A DNA stretch of 55,805 nt from Akkermansiaceae bacterium (GTDB lineage Bacteria > Verrucomicrobiota > Verrucomicrobiia > Verrucomicrobiales > Akkermansiaceae), in the NCBI GenBank assembly GCA_022510805.1, contig JAFLSS010000007.1, positions 1 through 55,805 of the forward strand. Direction: 5' to 3'. Position 1 is the stretch's first letter; every line of letters begins with the position of its first letter. The notes below the pieces were generated by a model. It did no database searches. It was given only the letters and a program-made list of their open reading frames with translations, and was not told the origin of the DNA. This document shows positions 1-7,692 of this stretch, piece after piece. Position numbers and translations under genes: made by a program.

Positions 1-76
1 CATCCTCCGCGCCATCCGGGTGCCCTGCGGCTTCATAGAGGGCAAGGTGTATGCGCTTTTCTTCGACAGTGTTCAT
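1..76 (-). CDS. N-terminus of an unidentified protein, cut by the window edge
   Basis: Only the first 25 codons are visible. The ATG at 76 overlaps the TGA of the upstream FtsK-like gene (ATGA overlap), which supports a real, translationally coupled gene. The visible peptide begins MNTVEEKRIHLALYEAAG, an amphipathic helix vaguely like the start of small DUF2934-type proteins, but this is too short to assign a family. It is the last visible gene of the minus-strand operon starting near 1776. Confidence 0.5.
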   Translation of the reverse strand, partial: MNTVEEKRIHLALYEAAGHPDGAED

Positions 77-1245
77 GCTTGGTGGGTGAAATAGGTGGTT
101 ACGCGTTCAATTTCAGCGCGGGAGGCGTGGGGAATTTGCAGGCGAATGAGGCGGCCGGGGGCAACGGGGGAGCGGAAGAGGGCATCGCCACCGCCGATCA
201 GCGCCTCCGCTCCGGCGTCGTCCAGTATGGCGCGGCTCTCGGCGGCTTTTCCTACGCGAAAGGCGAGCCGTCCGGGCAGGTGCATGCGCAGGGCGTCTGT
301 GATGACCTTGGCGCGCGGGGATTCCGTGGCGATGATCAGGTGTATGCCCACGGCTCCGGCTTTCGGCGCCAGGCGCAGCAGGAGGCTCTCCATCTCCTCA
401 CGGTTGGTGATCATGAGGTGTCCCAGTTCTGATATAACTGCGACTAGGTAGGGCAGGCGCTCCGGCTCGGGGGAGATTTCGTTGTACTCTGCCAAGGTGA
501 GGGCGCTCGTGCGGCTCAGCAGGGTGTAGCGCCGGGTGACCTCATGTACGCACCAGCGCAGGGTCTTGGCGGTTTGGGTGATATCTGTGATGAGCGGGGT
601 GAGCAGGTGCGGCAGGTAGGCGAAGGGCTTGAGGCGCACGGTGGTGGGGTCGATGAGGATGAGCCCCAGCTCCTGCGGGTGCCGCTTGCAGAGGAGCCCG
701 AGCAGCAGCGCGCTCAGCCCCTCCGGCACGCCGCTTCCCGGGGCGCCGCTGAGCAGGATGTGCGGCAGCTCGGCCAGATCCGCCACCACCGGGGCGCCGC
801 ATACATCCCGCCCCAGCGCGAGCGGCAAATCCTGCTGCGCGTAGGGCTCGCTCGCTACTGACTCACGCAGGTAAACCTGCTCCGGCTCGTCGTTTTCCAG
901 CTCGATGCCCACGGTCGGCTTGCCGGGTATGGGGGTGTGGATGCGGATGGAGTAGCTGTGGGTGGCGGCCATGATGTCGCTGCTGCGGTAGGCTACGGAT
1001 TTCACGGATTTGCCCTGCGGCACGGTGAACTCGTAGCGCGTGAAGCGCGGCCCGCGCGTCATAGCTCCTGCCTTCGCATTGATTTTGAAGCTCTTGAGGG
1101 TCTGGGTAATGATGTCCTGCGTCACTTCCATCGCGGTGAGGGCGCTTTCCGAAGCCTCCGGCGGGAGGTTTGCTCCGCTCAGCAGCTCCACCACTCCGGG
1201 CAGATAAGGCGGTGTTTGGGGCCTGTGCTTTTCAGTGTTTTTCAT
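73..1245 (-). CDS. FtsK/SpoIIIE-like motor domain protein with degenerate ATPase motifs
   Basis: This 390-aa protein aligns by eye with the beta/alpha motor core of FtsK. It has the 'RYEF...G' and 'PIPGK..VGIE' region (about residues 66-115), a nucleotide-binding region (about 160-225), and the 'SR.ILD..GAE.L.G.GDAL' segment near the end. It lacks N-terminal membrane segments and the C-terminal gamma DNA-reading domain. The Walker A site reads GAPGSGVP (167-174), so the essential Lys and Ser are Val and Pro. The Walker B Asp is Ser (VISEL, 270-274), and the usual ATQRP element reads ATESP. Known FtsK biology makes ATP-driven DNA translocation unlikely. A structural, DNA-binding or regulatory role is inferred. 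The start at 1245 (MKNTEK) is preferred to upstream codons, which would overlap the preceding gene. It lies 22 nt downstream of the 147-aa gene in one operon. Confidence 0.8.
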   Translation of the reverse strand: MKNTEKHRPQTPPYLPGVVELLSGANLPPEASESALTAMEVTQDIITQTLKSFKINAKAGAMTRGPRFTRYEFTVPQGKSVKSVAYRSSDIMAATHSYSIRIHTPIPGKPTVGIELENDEPEQVYLRESVASEPYAQQDLPLALGRDVCGAPVVADLAELPHILLSGAPGSGVPEGLSALLLGLLCKRHPQELGLILIDPTTVRLKPFAYLPHLLTPLITDITQTAKTLRWCVHEVTRRYTLLSRTSALTLAEYNEISPEPERLPYLVAVISELGHLMITNREEMESLLLRLAPKAGAVGIHLIIATESPRAKVITDALRMHLPGRLAFRVGKAAESRAILDDAGAEALIGGGDALFRSPVAPGRLIRLQIPHASRAEIERVTTYFTHQA

Positions 1246-1267
1246 GTGTGATGTCGCGTTAGTTCTC

Positions 1268-1711
1268 TCACGATTCGTCGCTGAGCGCGGCGATTTCTTC
1301 GGCGGTGAGGTCGCGCTCGCCGATGAGTTGCGAGTCGATGCCGTAGAAGCGCACGTGGTTGCCCGCGCGAAAGACAACGGCTCGCTCGTCGATCTGCACC
1401 AGCTCGCCCACCTCGGCGGCAAGGAGTTGCCCGGTGGGTTCCCCTGCGGCGTCGTAGAAGTGGTAGCTGCGCTCCTCTCCGGGGGTGGTGACAACGAAGC
1501 CGGTGGTGGTGGCCGATACGTCGATTTTTTTCTTTTCCGCCGTGCTTACCATGGGGTAGCTCACCAGCGGCACCTTATTGCGGCTGCCGTCCTCGTACAT
1601 GATATCCATGCCCACCATCCATGCTACGCGCCGCTCCGGCTGTGTGAACGAGTGTACCCCGATGCGTGAGAAGGTGAGCTTCATCCCTTTGATTTCTTTT
1701 GCCTTGTCCAT
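1268..1711 (-). CDS. Hypothetical protein, 147 aa
   Basis: I do not recognise this family. The protein (MDKAKEIKGMKLTF...) looks mostly beta-stranded, with charged turns and an acidic C-terminus (LTAEEIAALSDES). No signal peptide, membrane segment or catalytic motif is visible. It is the first gene behind a palindrome-bearing promoter at 1783-1810 and is followed after 22 nt by the degenerate FtsK-like gene. The two probably share a transcript and possibly a function. The ATG at 1711 was chosen because the only longer start is a TTG at 1780, which would lie upstream of the predicted transcription start. A second in-frame ATG (MKLTF) ten codons in is possible. Confidence 0.7.
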   Translation of the reverse strand: MDKAKEIKGMKLTFSRIGVHSFTQPERRVAWMVGMDIMYEDGSRNKVPLVSYPMVSTAEKKKIDVSATTTGFVVTTPGEERSYHFYDAAGEPTGQLLAAEVGELVQIDERAVVFRAGNHVRFYGIDSQLIGERDLTAEEIAALSDES

Positions 1712-1770
1712 ATGGCTTGTCGTGTGTATGTGGTTTCTGCTTCCCTGCGCTGCGCCACCATGGCGCCGCA

Positions 1771-1782
1771 GGTGATACAACC
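1771..1782 (-). promoter_or_regulatory. Near-copy of the island palindrome over the transcription start
   Basis: The minus strand reads GGTTGTATCACC here, two adjacent bases different from the palindrome GGTGTTATCACC. It lies just downstream of the -10 box, spanning the expected +1. A second operator half-site for the same regulator is plausible but inferred. Confidence 0.4.
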
Positions 1783-1810
1783 TTTATAGGGTGATAACAC
1801 CTTATTTCAA
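1783..1810 (-). promoter_or_regulatory. Promoter with embedded palindrome GGTGTTATCACC (copy 1)
   Basis: Minus-strand promoter for the 147-aa gene and the FtsK-like gene. The -35 is TTGAAA (1805-1810), the spacer is 16 bp, and the -10 is TATAAA (1783-1788). The spacer holds the perfect 12-bp palindrome GGTGTTATCACC (1790-1801), one base upstream of the -10. The same arrangement recurs at four other sites in this island. Confidence 0.75.
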
Positions 1811-1835
1811 AATCATCTGTGAAAAAATAATTCCC

Positions 1836-2462
1836 TTATCGATCACGGGGCGGCATTTCAGCCCCGGCGGCGAGGAGGAGACGCTGCTTGGCATCTGCTT
1901 CATCGGCGATGCAGTCCTCGTATAGGGACATCAGGGGCGTTGAGCCGCGATGGTCACGAGCGTTGGCATCCGCCCCGGCTTCCAGCAGCAGGCGCAGGTT
2001 CTCGCAGCACCCATATTGCGCTGCGTAGAAAAGCGGCGTCTGTCCCCCCTCATCCCGCATTTCGAGGTCTAGGCCGAGGGGCAGCAGCATGCGCAGTATA
2101 GCGCCGGTTTTCAAGCCTGCCGCTTTGTGCAGCACGCTGAATGACGCCTCCCCGGCGCGGGCATCCGCCCCGGCGGCGAGCAGCAAGCGCGCGCACTCCT
2201 CCCATCCCTCCTCCGCAGCGCACCGCAGCGGTGTCCACCCGTGCTCATTGAGCGTATTGAGCCGCGCGCCGCTCTCTATCAGCAGCTGCACGATGGCGGG
2301 CGCGTTCCGCTCCACCGCCAGGTGCAGCGCGGCGCTGTACCCGTCATCCGCATTCGCATCCGCTCCCGCGGCGAGGAGCGCACGGATGCAGTCGGCAGAC
2401 TCCCCATGATACAGCGCGGAAATCAGCTCGTAATTTAGGGAGTTTTGTTCTTTCTCAGGCAT
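1836..2462 (-). CDS. Ankyrin-repeat protein, 208 aa
   Basis: A protein built almost wholly of ankyrin repeats. Recurrent 'G.TPL..AA..G....LLLEAGADANA' units run from about residue 22 to 200, roughly five to six repeats. Ankyrin repeats mediate protein-protein contact; the partner is unknown. The N-terminus (MPEKEQNSLNYELISALY) is a divergent version of the M-x-EEEQ-x-x-LN-x-x-L start shared by three other ankyrin proteins in this island (at 8509, 9240 and 10615), so they are paralogues. No signal peptide is seen. The start overlaps the end of the preceding ankyrin gene by 8 nt, which implies translational coupling. Confidence 0.9.
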   Translation of the reverse strand: MPEKEQNSLNYELISALYHGESADCIRALLAAGADANADDGYSAALHLAVERNAPAIVQLLIESGARLNTLNEHGWTPLRCAAEEGWEECARLLLAAGADARAGEASFSVLHKAAGLKTGAILRMLLPLGLDLEMRDEGGQTPLFYAAQYGCCENLRLLLEAGADANARDHRGSTPLMSLYEDCIADEADAKQRLLLAAGAEMPPRDR

Positions 2463-2898
2463 GGCGGGTGTATTCGCGGGAAAGGCTCAGGGCAAGAGTG
2501 TTGTCGCTATCCTCAGCGAAGGCGTAGGCGGTGTCGCCATCGGTGGAGGCTTGGCGGGGATCCGCCCCGGCGGCGAGGAGGGTGCGCAGCACGGGCTCCC
2601 CGGCTATGCCGCGGTGCACGGCGCACATCAGCGGCGTCATCCCCCGCTCATTCGCAGCATCTACCTCCGCCCCGGCTCTCACCAACAGCCGCACCAGCTC
2701 CGCATCCCCACTCCCCACGGCATACATCAGCGCCGTATTCCCATCCTCATCCCGAGCATGGATATTGGAACCCCGCGCCAAAATATCCGCTACACGCCCA
2801 CGAATCCCCTCCCTGCCCTGCCGCGTATGTATCCGCACCGCCCTCATCCGGGCTTTCACGCTCTCGCCCACCTGTGCTAAGAATTGAAGTGTGTTCAT
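2455..2898 (-). CDS. Ankyrin-repeat protein, 147 aa
   Basis: A small protein with about three ankyrin repeats in its C-terminal two-thirds ('DEDGNTALMYAVGSGDAELV', then 'NERGMTPLMCAVHRG'). They are preceded by a basic N-terminal helix (MNTLQFLAQVGESVKARMRA). There is no signal peptide. It overlaps the next ankyrin gene by 8 nt. No separate promoter is convincing, so it is probably read through the hairpin at 2913-2945 from the promoter at 3514-3542. The function of the ankyrin pair is unknown. Confidence 0.85.
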   Translation of the reverse strand: MNTLQFLAQVGESVKARMRAVRIHTRQGREGIRGRVADILARGSNIHARDEDGNTALMYAVGSGDAELVRLLVRAGAEVDAANERGMTPLMCAVHRGIAGEPVLRTLLAAGADPRQASTDGDTAYAFAEDSDNTLALSLSREYTRHA

Positions 2899-2912
2899 AT
2901 ATATACGATAAG

Positions 2913-2945
2913 CTCCCGCTCCTCAAGAGTAGGGAGGAGCGGGAG
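2913..2945 (-). terminator. GC-rich hairpin after Sel1-like copy A
   Basis: A perfect 11-bp stem (CTCCCGCTCCT with AGGAGCGGGAG) lies 11 nt downstream of the stop codon at 2956. There is no T-tract on the minus strand, so it may act as a leaky terminator or mRNA-stabilising stem inside the operon. The paralogous gene at 7252 is followed by a related hairpin at 7217-7241. Confidence 0.5.
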
Positions 2946-2955
2946 GGGGTGGCGG

Positions 2956-3396
2956 TTAATAAGTGAGACCTCGGGAGCGGAGCCAGACGGTAGAGGGGAC
3001 GTAGCCAAGGCGGGCGTTGGCGCGGTGCAGCTCGATGGCCTGCTGCTTATTCAGCTGGCCGGCATACCCCTGAAAGAGCATGCAGCCCAGAACCCACACC
3101 TCATAGGGATGCGTATTGACATTGGCGCGGTTGCGTATCCAGTTCATAATCAGCTCTTGCTGATGCCGAGAGAGCCCTCGGTTATAGAAGAAGCTCCACA
3201 TCTCACTCGTCGCCAAATTGCTGAAGGGTTGAGACCCGCGGCGTATGAATACCGGGAGCGCTTCCAGGATTTTCTCATCTGTCACATTCAACGCCTGACG
3301 ATCGGAAATGGCATCAAAAATCTCTCTCCAAGCATCGGCACGCACTTCCCCGCCCAGCATGAGAGCGGCCAACAGTATCATGAGTGTTTTTTTCAT
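2956..3396 (-). CDS. Secreted Sel1-like repeat protein, copy A
   Basis: A 146-aa protein with an N-terminal signal peptide (basic MKK, then hydrophobic LMILLAALMLGG, cleavage near residue 20). The C-terminus has one recognisable Sel1-type helical pair: 'VLGCMLFQGYAGQLNKQQAI' followed by 'ELHRANARLGYVPS'. The middle is helical and of no known family. It is expected to be exported to the periplasm. By eye it differs from copy B (7252-7692) at about 32 of 146 positions, and its upstream DNA is also duplicated. The start is the MKK Met; the open frame extends further upstream, but the signal peptide fixes the start. It is transcribed from a palindrome-bearing promoter at 3514-3542. The ligand and role are unknown. 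Confidence 0.85.
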   Translation of the reverse strand: MKKTLMILLAALMLGGEVRADAWREIFDAISDRQALNVTDEKILEALPVFIRRGSQPFSNLATSEMWSFFYNRGLSRHQQELIMNWIRNRANVNTHPYEVWVLGCMLFQGYAGQLNKQQAIELHRANARLGYVPSTVWLRSRGLTY

Positions 3397-3542
3397 AGTA
3401 AGAATACGAAAAAGCGGGTACTCTCTGGCGGTTTTCCCCAGCCCCGGTCGGATGATTACTCTACACATGCACCCCGTCTCTCACCCGGCAACAAAACGAG
3501 GGCACGCATCACCATGCTATGGTGATAACACCCGTGCGTCAA
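3397..3542 (-). repeat. Upstream half of the duplicated Sel1-like cassette, copy A
   Basis: This stretch is closely similar to 7693-7837, including the promoter, the palindrome and the segment containing CACATGCACCCCG. The whole unit of promoter, secreted Sel1-like gene and downstream hairpin is duplicated in the same orientation, about 4.3 kb apart. Confidence 0.8.
3514..3542 (-). promoter_or_regulatory. Promoter with embedded palindrome GGTGTTATCACC (copy 2)
   Basis: -35 TTGACG (3537-3542), 17-bp spacer, -10 TAGCAT (3514-3519). The palindrome is at 3521-3532, four bases after the -35 and one base before the -10. A second perfect dyad with 7-bp arms (TCACCAT, 3-bp loop, ATGGTGA) covers the -10 at 3509-3525. 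It drives Sel1-like copy A and probably the ankyrin pair. Confidence 0.8.
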
Positions 3543-3609
3543 ACACTCACGATAAATCGGCATCACCGAATCCTTGGTGGCAGGGGGAGAAAATGCGTCT
3601 GATGAGATA

Positions 3610-4029
3610 ATGGAAGCGGAGGAGCAGGCGGGGGTGCTGGAGACTCAGCTTTTGCAGGCAAAGAAGTAGCTGGATGAGTATGGCGTTGCGCGAAACTTGC
3701 CGAAGGCGGTCAAATGTCTGCAACTGGCAGCCGGAAAAGGCAATCGTGATGCACAGTACTATTTGGGCTCTTGCTTTCTGTCAGGAACGGGGGTGGCGAA
3801 AAACGTGAGGAAGGGAGCGCAGCTCATACGAGAATCCGCTGAGCAAGGGCATCCCGACGCGAGTGCAGTGGCCGAAGCTTTTGATGATGAGGCCTCCGAG
3901 GGAGGGTTGCTTGCTTTGTGTTTTAATGAAAATCGATATTTTTCATTAAATAGAAAATGCAATAATAAGCTACGTGTAAGCAGATTGCGCTTTTTTGAAA
4001 AATGTCTTGTCGTTGAGATCAAACTATGA
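3610..4029 (+). pseudogene. Decayed Sel1-repeat gene with in-frame TAG
   Basis: From an ATG at 3610 the frame reads an acidic helix (MEAEEQAGVLETQLLQAKK), then TAG at 3667-3669, then in the same frame a good Sel1 sequence ('LDEYGVARNLPKAVKCLQLA', 'DAQYYLGSCFLSGTGVAKNV') to about 3880. After that the translation is no longer Sel1-like. The frame continuity across the stop shows a broken gene rather than two genes. It lies divergent to Sel1-like copy A and just upstream of the AbiE pair, and its tail now hosts the AbiE promoter. It is probably a remnant of a longer Sel1 protein like those at 16-25 kb. Confidence 0.7.
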
Positions 4030-4035
4030 TAATAT
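4007..4035 (+). promoter_or_regulatory. Promoter of the AbiE toxin-antitoxin pair (leaderless)
   Basis: -35 TTGTCG (4007-4012), 17-bp spacer, -10 TAATAT (4030-4035). Six bases separate the -10 from the ATG at 4042, so the expected +1 is the A of the start codon. It lies within the tail of the Sel1 remnant. Confidence 0.6.
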
Positions 4036-4041
4036 CGGGGT

Positions 4042-4677
4042 ATGCTTTCCGCAAGCGCCGAACACGCATCCTTAGAAAGAAAAATCCTCAACCGTCTGCG
4101 TCGCTGGGGAAGGGGATGCGTGTTTTCAAATAGCGATTTTTTCCATTTGGCGGCAGATAACCACGTGGCATGTATATTGCATCATATGAAACAAAGAGGG
4201 GTGATACGAGCACTGATGAGAGGTGTGTATGATTACCCGAAATACAGCAAGTTGTTGCAAGAGAATCTTGCCCCGGATATTCATCAGGTTGCTCGAGTCA
4301 TGGCCAGAAAGCACAAGTGGCATATTCAGGCATCGGGGAATACGGCCCTCAACTACTGGGGCTGGAGCACGCAGGTTCCCACTCGTCTTCTCTATTTTTC
4401 AAACGGTCCAAGCCGACGCTATGTCATAGATGGCAGAACATTGGAGTTCAAGCACATATCTGGAAAAGAGGCATATTTGGGAGGAAGTCAATGCGAGCTT
4501 TTGATACAAGCAATCAAGGAGTTAGGTGAGGAGAGCTTATCCGAAGCATATCTTCCTAGGATCATAGCTACCATCACGCCGGAACTCAGAAAAGCACTCG
4601 AAAAGGCAGCACCGTTGCTGACGGAGAAGCATCGAGCCCTTGTTAGGACTATTTTAACACAGCTTGATAATGAATAA
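4042..4677 (+). CDS. AbiEi-type antitoxin (DUF6088-like)
   Basis: A 211-aa protein with a winged-helix N-terminus ('GCVFSNSDFFHLAADNHVAC', then 'GVIRALMRGVYDYP', residues about 29-67). This is followed by the conserved 'WHIQASGNTALNYWGWSTQV' and 'YFSNGPSRRYVIDGRTLEFK' blocks typical of DUF6088/AbiEi antitoxins. In type IV AbiE systems this protein represses its own promoter through the N-terminal domain and neutralises toxicity without binding the toxin. It precedes and overlaps the nucleotidyltransferase gene by 8 nt. The predicted promoter puts +1 on the A of this ATG, so translation may be leaderless. Base composition is poorer in GC than the flanking genes, in keeping with acquisition. 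Confidence 0.88.
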   Translation: MLSASAEHASLERKILNRLRRWGRGCVFSNSDFFHLAADNHVACILHHMKQRGVIRALMRGVYDYPKYSKLLQENLAPDIHQVARVMARKHKWHIQASGNTALNYWGWSTQVPTRLLYFSNGPSRRYVIDGRTLEFKHISGKEAYLGGSQCELLIQAIKELGEESLSEAYLPRIIATITPELRKALEKAAPLLTEKHRALVRTILTQLDNE

Positions 4678-5710
4678 TTATATCAACAGATCCAGACAGG
4701 AGCAGTTGGAGCTCATCATGCAGACAGCGGCAAAACTCGCCATGGAGCCCGCTGCCATAGAGAAAGACTTTTGGGTTTGCTGGATTCTGCAACGCCTGTT
4801 TGAGTCGACTTTGCGCCATTCCATCATATTCAAGGGAGGAACCAGCTTATCTAAAGTATATGGACTAATCAAGCGATTTTCTGAAGATATAGATCTGATA
4901 CTAAACTGGGAGGATTTTCGTGGCGAGTGTGAATGGGATCCCGGAGAACGATACGGCAAGGCAAGCCGTAAAAAAATGATGGATGCGCTTGATGAATGGA
5001 ATGCCCGTCAAATAGCATCCTCCATCCTTCCCATCGTGCAAAAGTGCTGCGGGGGTGTTTGCACGGCTCAAATCCCTGAGGATTTGCCCGAAGTCATATC
5101 CATCACTTATCCTAAAAACTGTGAGTGTGGCTATATTCGCCCACAGATATTGCTTGAGATTGGACCAAAAGCTGCGTGGAACCCGCACGCAGAACACACA
5201 GTGCGCCCCTATATGGCAGAACTATACCCTATGCTGTTCCAAAATGCGGACGCTAGTGTTGTCGTCACCACAGCAGAGCGCGCTTTTTGGGAAAAGGTAA
5301 CAATACTTCACGCGCAAGCCAAGCGCACATCCAAACTTCCGAAACGATATGCCCGCCACTATTACGATACTGTTATGATGTCACGTAATGCGGATCTCAA
5401 GAAAAGCGCATACGCTGATACGAAATTACTTTATCAGGTGGCTTCATTTAAGTATTATTTTTACCGCGCAGGCTGGGCGGACTATCCACATGCTGTTCCC
5501 GGCACAATGCATCTCATGCCGGGTGAGTCAATCCTAGCTGATCTTGTAGTTGACTATGACAACATGAGAAGAGAAATGCTTCCGGCGGATGCGCCATCTT
5601 TTCAAGACATTTTGGAGGAAATCTCACTGCTTCAAAAGGAAATCAACCAACTGACTCCCCTACACCTCGACATTACAAACTACCCTTCCATGGAGTGTTC
5701 CTGGAGATAG
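4670..5710 (+). CDS. AbiEii/AbiGii-family nucleotidyltransferase toxin
   Basis: A 346-aa protein with the diagnostic polymerase-beta-fold motifs of AbiEii: 'FKGGTSLSK' (54-62) and 'SEDIDL' (71-76), preceded by 'EKDFWV' (31-36). Further conserved blocks include 'TTAERAFWEKVTILHAQAK' with a following 'RHYYD'. The family is a GTP-binding nucleotidyltransferase that arrests growth, often during phage infection. The ATG at 4670 overlaps the antitoxin stop by 8 nt; a TTG two codons earlier is less likely. The two genes form a complete type IV toxin-antitoxin or abortive-infection unit with no visible damage to the active site. The 3' end converges on the PIF1-like helicase gene. Confidence 0.92.
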   Translation: MNNYINRSRQEQLELIMQTAAKLAMEPAAIEKDFWVCWILQRLFESTLRHSIIFKGGTSLSKVYGLIKRFSEDIDLILNWEDFRGECEWDPGERYGKASRKKMMDALDEWNARQIASSILPIVQKCCGGVCTAQIPEDLPEVISITYPKNCECGYIRPQILLEIGPKAAWNPHAEHTVRPYMAELYPMLFQNADASVVVTTAERAFWEKVTILHAQAKRTSKLPKRYARHYYDTVMMSRNADLKKSAYADTKLLYQVASFKYYFYRAGWADYPHAVPGTMHLMPGESILADLVVDYDNMRREMLPADAPSFQDILEEISLLQKEINQLTPLHLDITNYPSMECSWR

Positions 5711-5765
5711 GGCTTTCATGGAGCGTCTTGGTGAATAGCGGAACACATCTCGTATAGTTAGCTGC

Positions 5766-7118
5766 TCACTCCAGATGGGCGTAAAACTCTTTCACCTCGC
5801 GGTTGGCTACGATTTTATTGTGATCGAACCCTTTGATGATGAGTCCTTCGAGAGTGCGAGTGCGGCTGAGGGCAACATAGGCTTGACCATAGTCAAAAAT
5901 ACGGCCGAAGTCCACGAGGAGGCGGTCGTAGGTCATGCCCTGCGATTTGTGGATCGTGATGCCGTAGGCGAGGCGCAGGGGATATTGCTTGCGGATGAGG
6001 CGTGTCTGGCCCGCTTTGATGTATTCGAACTCCTCCGGCTCGATGTAGCGTGAAACACCGTTGTCAAAATCCACACAGACAGAGTGCTTGGTGAGTCCGC
6101 GCACTGTACCGCAGCTGCCGTTGGCCAGCCCTTTGGCCACATCCAGGTTGCGCAGCAGCATCACCCGCGCCCCCTCCTTCAGCTCCAGACGCTCAGGCGC
6201 TTTACATTGGTCGTTAAACTCTTTCAACTCCTCCAGCGCAATGGCCAACTCGCGCTGCACGAGCTCTTCCAAGCTGTTCACCACGGGCGCACCCTCCGGC
6301 GTGTAGGTATAGAAGTAATCCCTCGCTTCATACGTATGAACCTTGCCCGGCAGAGCCTCAAAGCAATTTTTGTTGTGCGCGTCCGCCTGACCATTCGTTG
6401 CAAAAATGCGCAGCACATCGTCCGGAACTTCTTGGTTGTAAGGCACATCTCTCTCGTAAAACAGACGCAGGTGGCGCGCGCCCGCTTCATCCACCCGCAC
6501 CATGTTCAGCGCATCTGCAAAGCTCTTATCTGCCTGCCGCAGCACATCCTTGAGCAGCACAGGCACGGGCGCCAGCTCTTTCCACGCTGCGCTGTTAAAA
6601 CAAAAATCCTTTTTCTTGCGATCCTTGCCCACCGGGGGCAGCTGGAAGTAATCCCCGAAAAAGAGCACCTGAATGCCGCCGAAGGGCTCCGGTGACTCGC
6701 GCACCTGCTTGAGCACTTTGTTCACGTAGTCCAGCAGTCGCCCCTGCAGCATGGATATCTCATCGATGGCGAGCATCTTGCAGCAGAGCAGCATCTTGTA
6801 GTGCGTGGGCTTGCGGCGGATGGTGCGTACGATGGAGGCTACGGACTTATCTGCAATGCCAATGCCCGCCCAAGAGTGCAGCGTCTGACCGCGTACATTG
6901 ATGGCGGAGATTCCGGTAGTGCTCGTCACGTGTAGCCTGTCTTTGTAGATATCGCGCAAACGGTTGAGTGTATATGATTTGCCTACGCCCGCGCCACCGG
7001 TGATAAACAGGTTACGTCCCTGCTGCACCAGATCCAGCAAGCGGGCGTACACATTCTCATACGACTCCCGCGCCGCGCGCGCGGCATCCTCTGCCTGTGG
7101 TGTTTCTACTGTATCCAT
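5766..7118 (-). CDS. PIF1-like superfamily 1B DNA helicase
   Basis: A 450-aa protein with all PIF1/RecD2-type motifs: Walker A GGAGVGKS (about 41-48), 'TTGISAINV' (motif Ia), 'LAIDEISML' (motif II), 'FFGDYFQLPPV' (motif III), and 'GITIHKSQGMTYD' with 'YVALSRT' near the C-terminus (motifs V and VI). It is predicted to unwind DNA 5' to 3', for instance at G-quadruplexes or stalled forks. No nuclease or extra domain is fused. The start at 7118 (MDTVETPQ) is chosen because the open frame upstream encodes nothing family-like. It lies between the convergent AbiE pair and the Sel1-like copy B terminator. The placement in a defence-rich island suggests an accessory rather than housekeeping copy. Confidence 0.9.
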   Translation of the reverse strand: MDTVETPQAEDAARAARESYENVYARLLDLVQQGRNLFITGGAGVGKSYTLNRLRDIYKDRLHVTSTTGISAINVRGQTLHSWAGIGIADKSVASIVRTIRRKPTHYKMLLCCKMLAIDEISMLQGRLLDYVNKVLKQVRESPEPFGGIQVLFFGDYFQLPPVGKDRKKKDFCFNSAAWKELAPVPVLLKDVLRQADKSFADALNMVRVDEAGARHLRLFYERDVPYNQEVPDDVLRIFATNGQADAHNKNCFEALPGKVHTYEARDYFYTYTPEGAPVVNSLEELVQRELAIALEELKEFNDQCKAPERLELKEGARVMLLRNLDVAKGLANGSCGTVRGLTKHSVCVDFDNGVSRYIEPEEFEYIKAGQTRLIRKQYPLRLAYGITIHKSQGMTYDRLLVDFGRIFDYGQAYVALSRTRTLEGLIIKGFDHNKIVANREVKEFYAHLE

Positions 7119-7216
7119 GACAAAATGAATGAAATAATTAGCCCCCAAAAGCAATGTATCGGTATCTTCTGTGCTGCATTTTTCGCGAGCAAGGAGAAAA
7201 ACGATAAAAGATTGCA

Positions 7217-7241
7217 TCCCGCTCCTCATTGAGGAGCGGGA
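7217..7241 (-). terminator. Rho-independent terminator of Sel1-like copy B
   Basis: Twelve-base arms (TCCCGCTCCTCA and TGAGGAGCGGGA) separated by a single base form a near-perfect dyad. On the minus strand it is followed by a T-rich run (ATCTTTTATCGTTTTT). It lies 10 nt after the stop codon of the gene ending at 7252. Confidence 0.75.
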
Positions 7242-7251
7242 GATTTTGAGG

Positions 7252-7692
7252 TTAATAGGCGAGACCGCGGTAGCGGAGCCATGCGGAAGAGGGAACGTAC
7301 CCCATGCGGGCGTTGGCGCGGTGCAGCTCGATGGCCTGTTGCTTATTCACCTGGCCGGCATAGCCATCAAAGAGCATACAACCGAGAGCCCACACCTCAA
7401 AGGGATTTGTATTCACATCGGCACGCTGCCTCATCCAGTCAAGGATAAGCTGTTGCTGGTGTTGGGAAAGGCCACGGTTGTAAAAGAACCCCCACATTTC
7501 TTTGACGGCCAAATCGCTGAAGGGCGATGACGCACGGCGGATGTATACCGGCAGCGCTTCGAGTATCTTCTCATCCGTCACATTCAGAGCCTTACGATCA
7601 GAAACAACATCGTAAATATCTTTCCAGGCAGAGGCATGCACTTCCCCGCCCAGCATGAGAGCGGCCAACAATATCATGAGTGTTTTTTTCAT
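7252..7692 (-). CDS. Secreted Sel1-like repeat protein, copy B
   Basis: A 146-aa paralogue of the protein at 2956-3396. The first 18 residues are identical, including the signal-peptide core, and so are the central 'ALNVTDEKILEALPV' block and the Sel1-like tail 'NKQQAIELHRANAR'. Differences are spread throughout and are mostly conservative, so both copies seem to be kept under selection. It has its own palindrome-bearing promoter (7809-7837) and its own terminator (7217-7241), so it is monocistronic. It is expected to be periplasmic or secreted; the ligand is unknown. Confidence 0.85.
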   Translation of the reverse strand: MKKTLMILLAALMLGGEVHASAWKDIYDVVSDRKALNVTDEKILEALPVYIRRASSPFSDLAVKEMWGFFYNRGLSQHQQQLILDWMRQRADVNTNPFEVWALGCMLFDGYAGQVNKQQAIELHRANARMGYVPSSAWLRYRGLAY

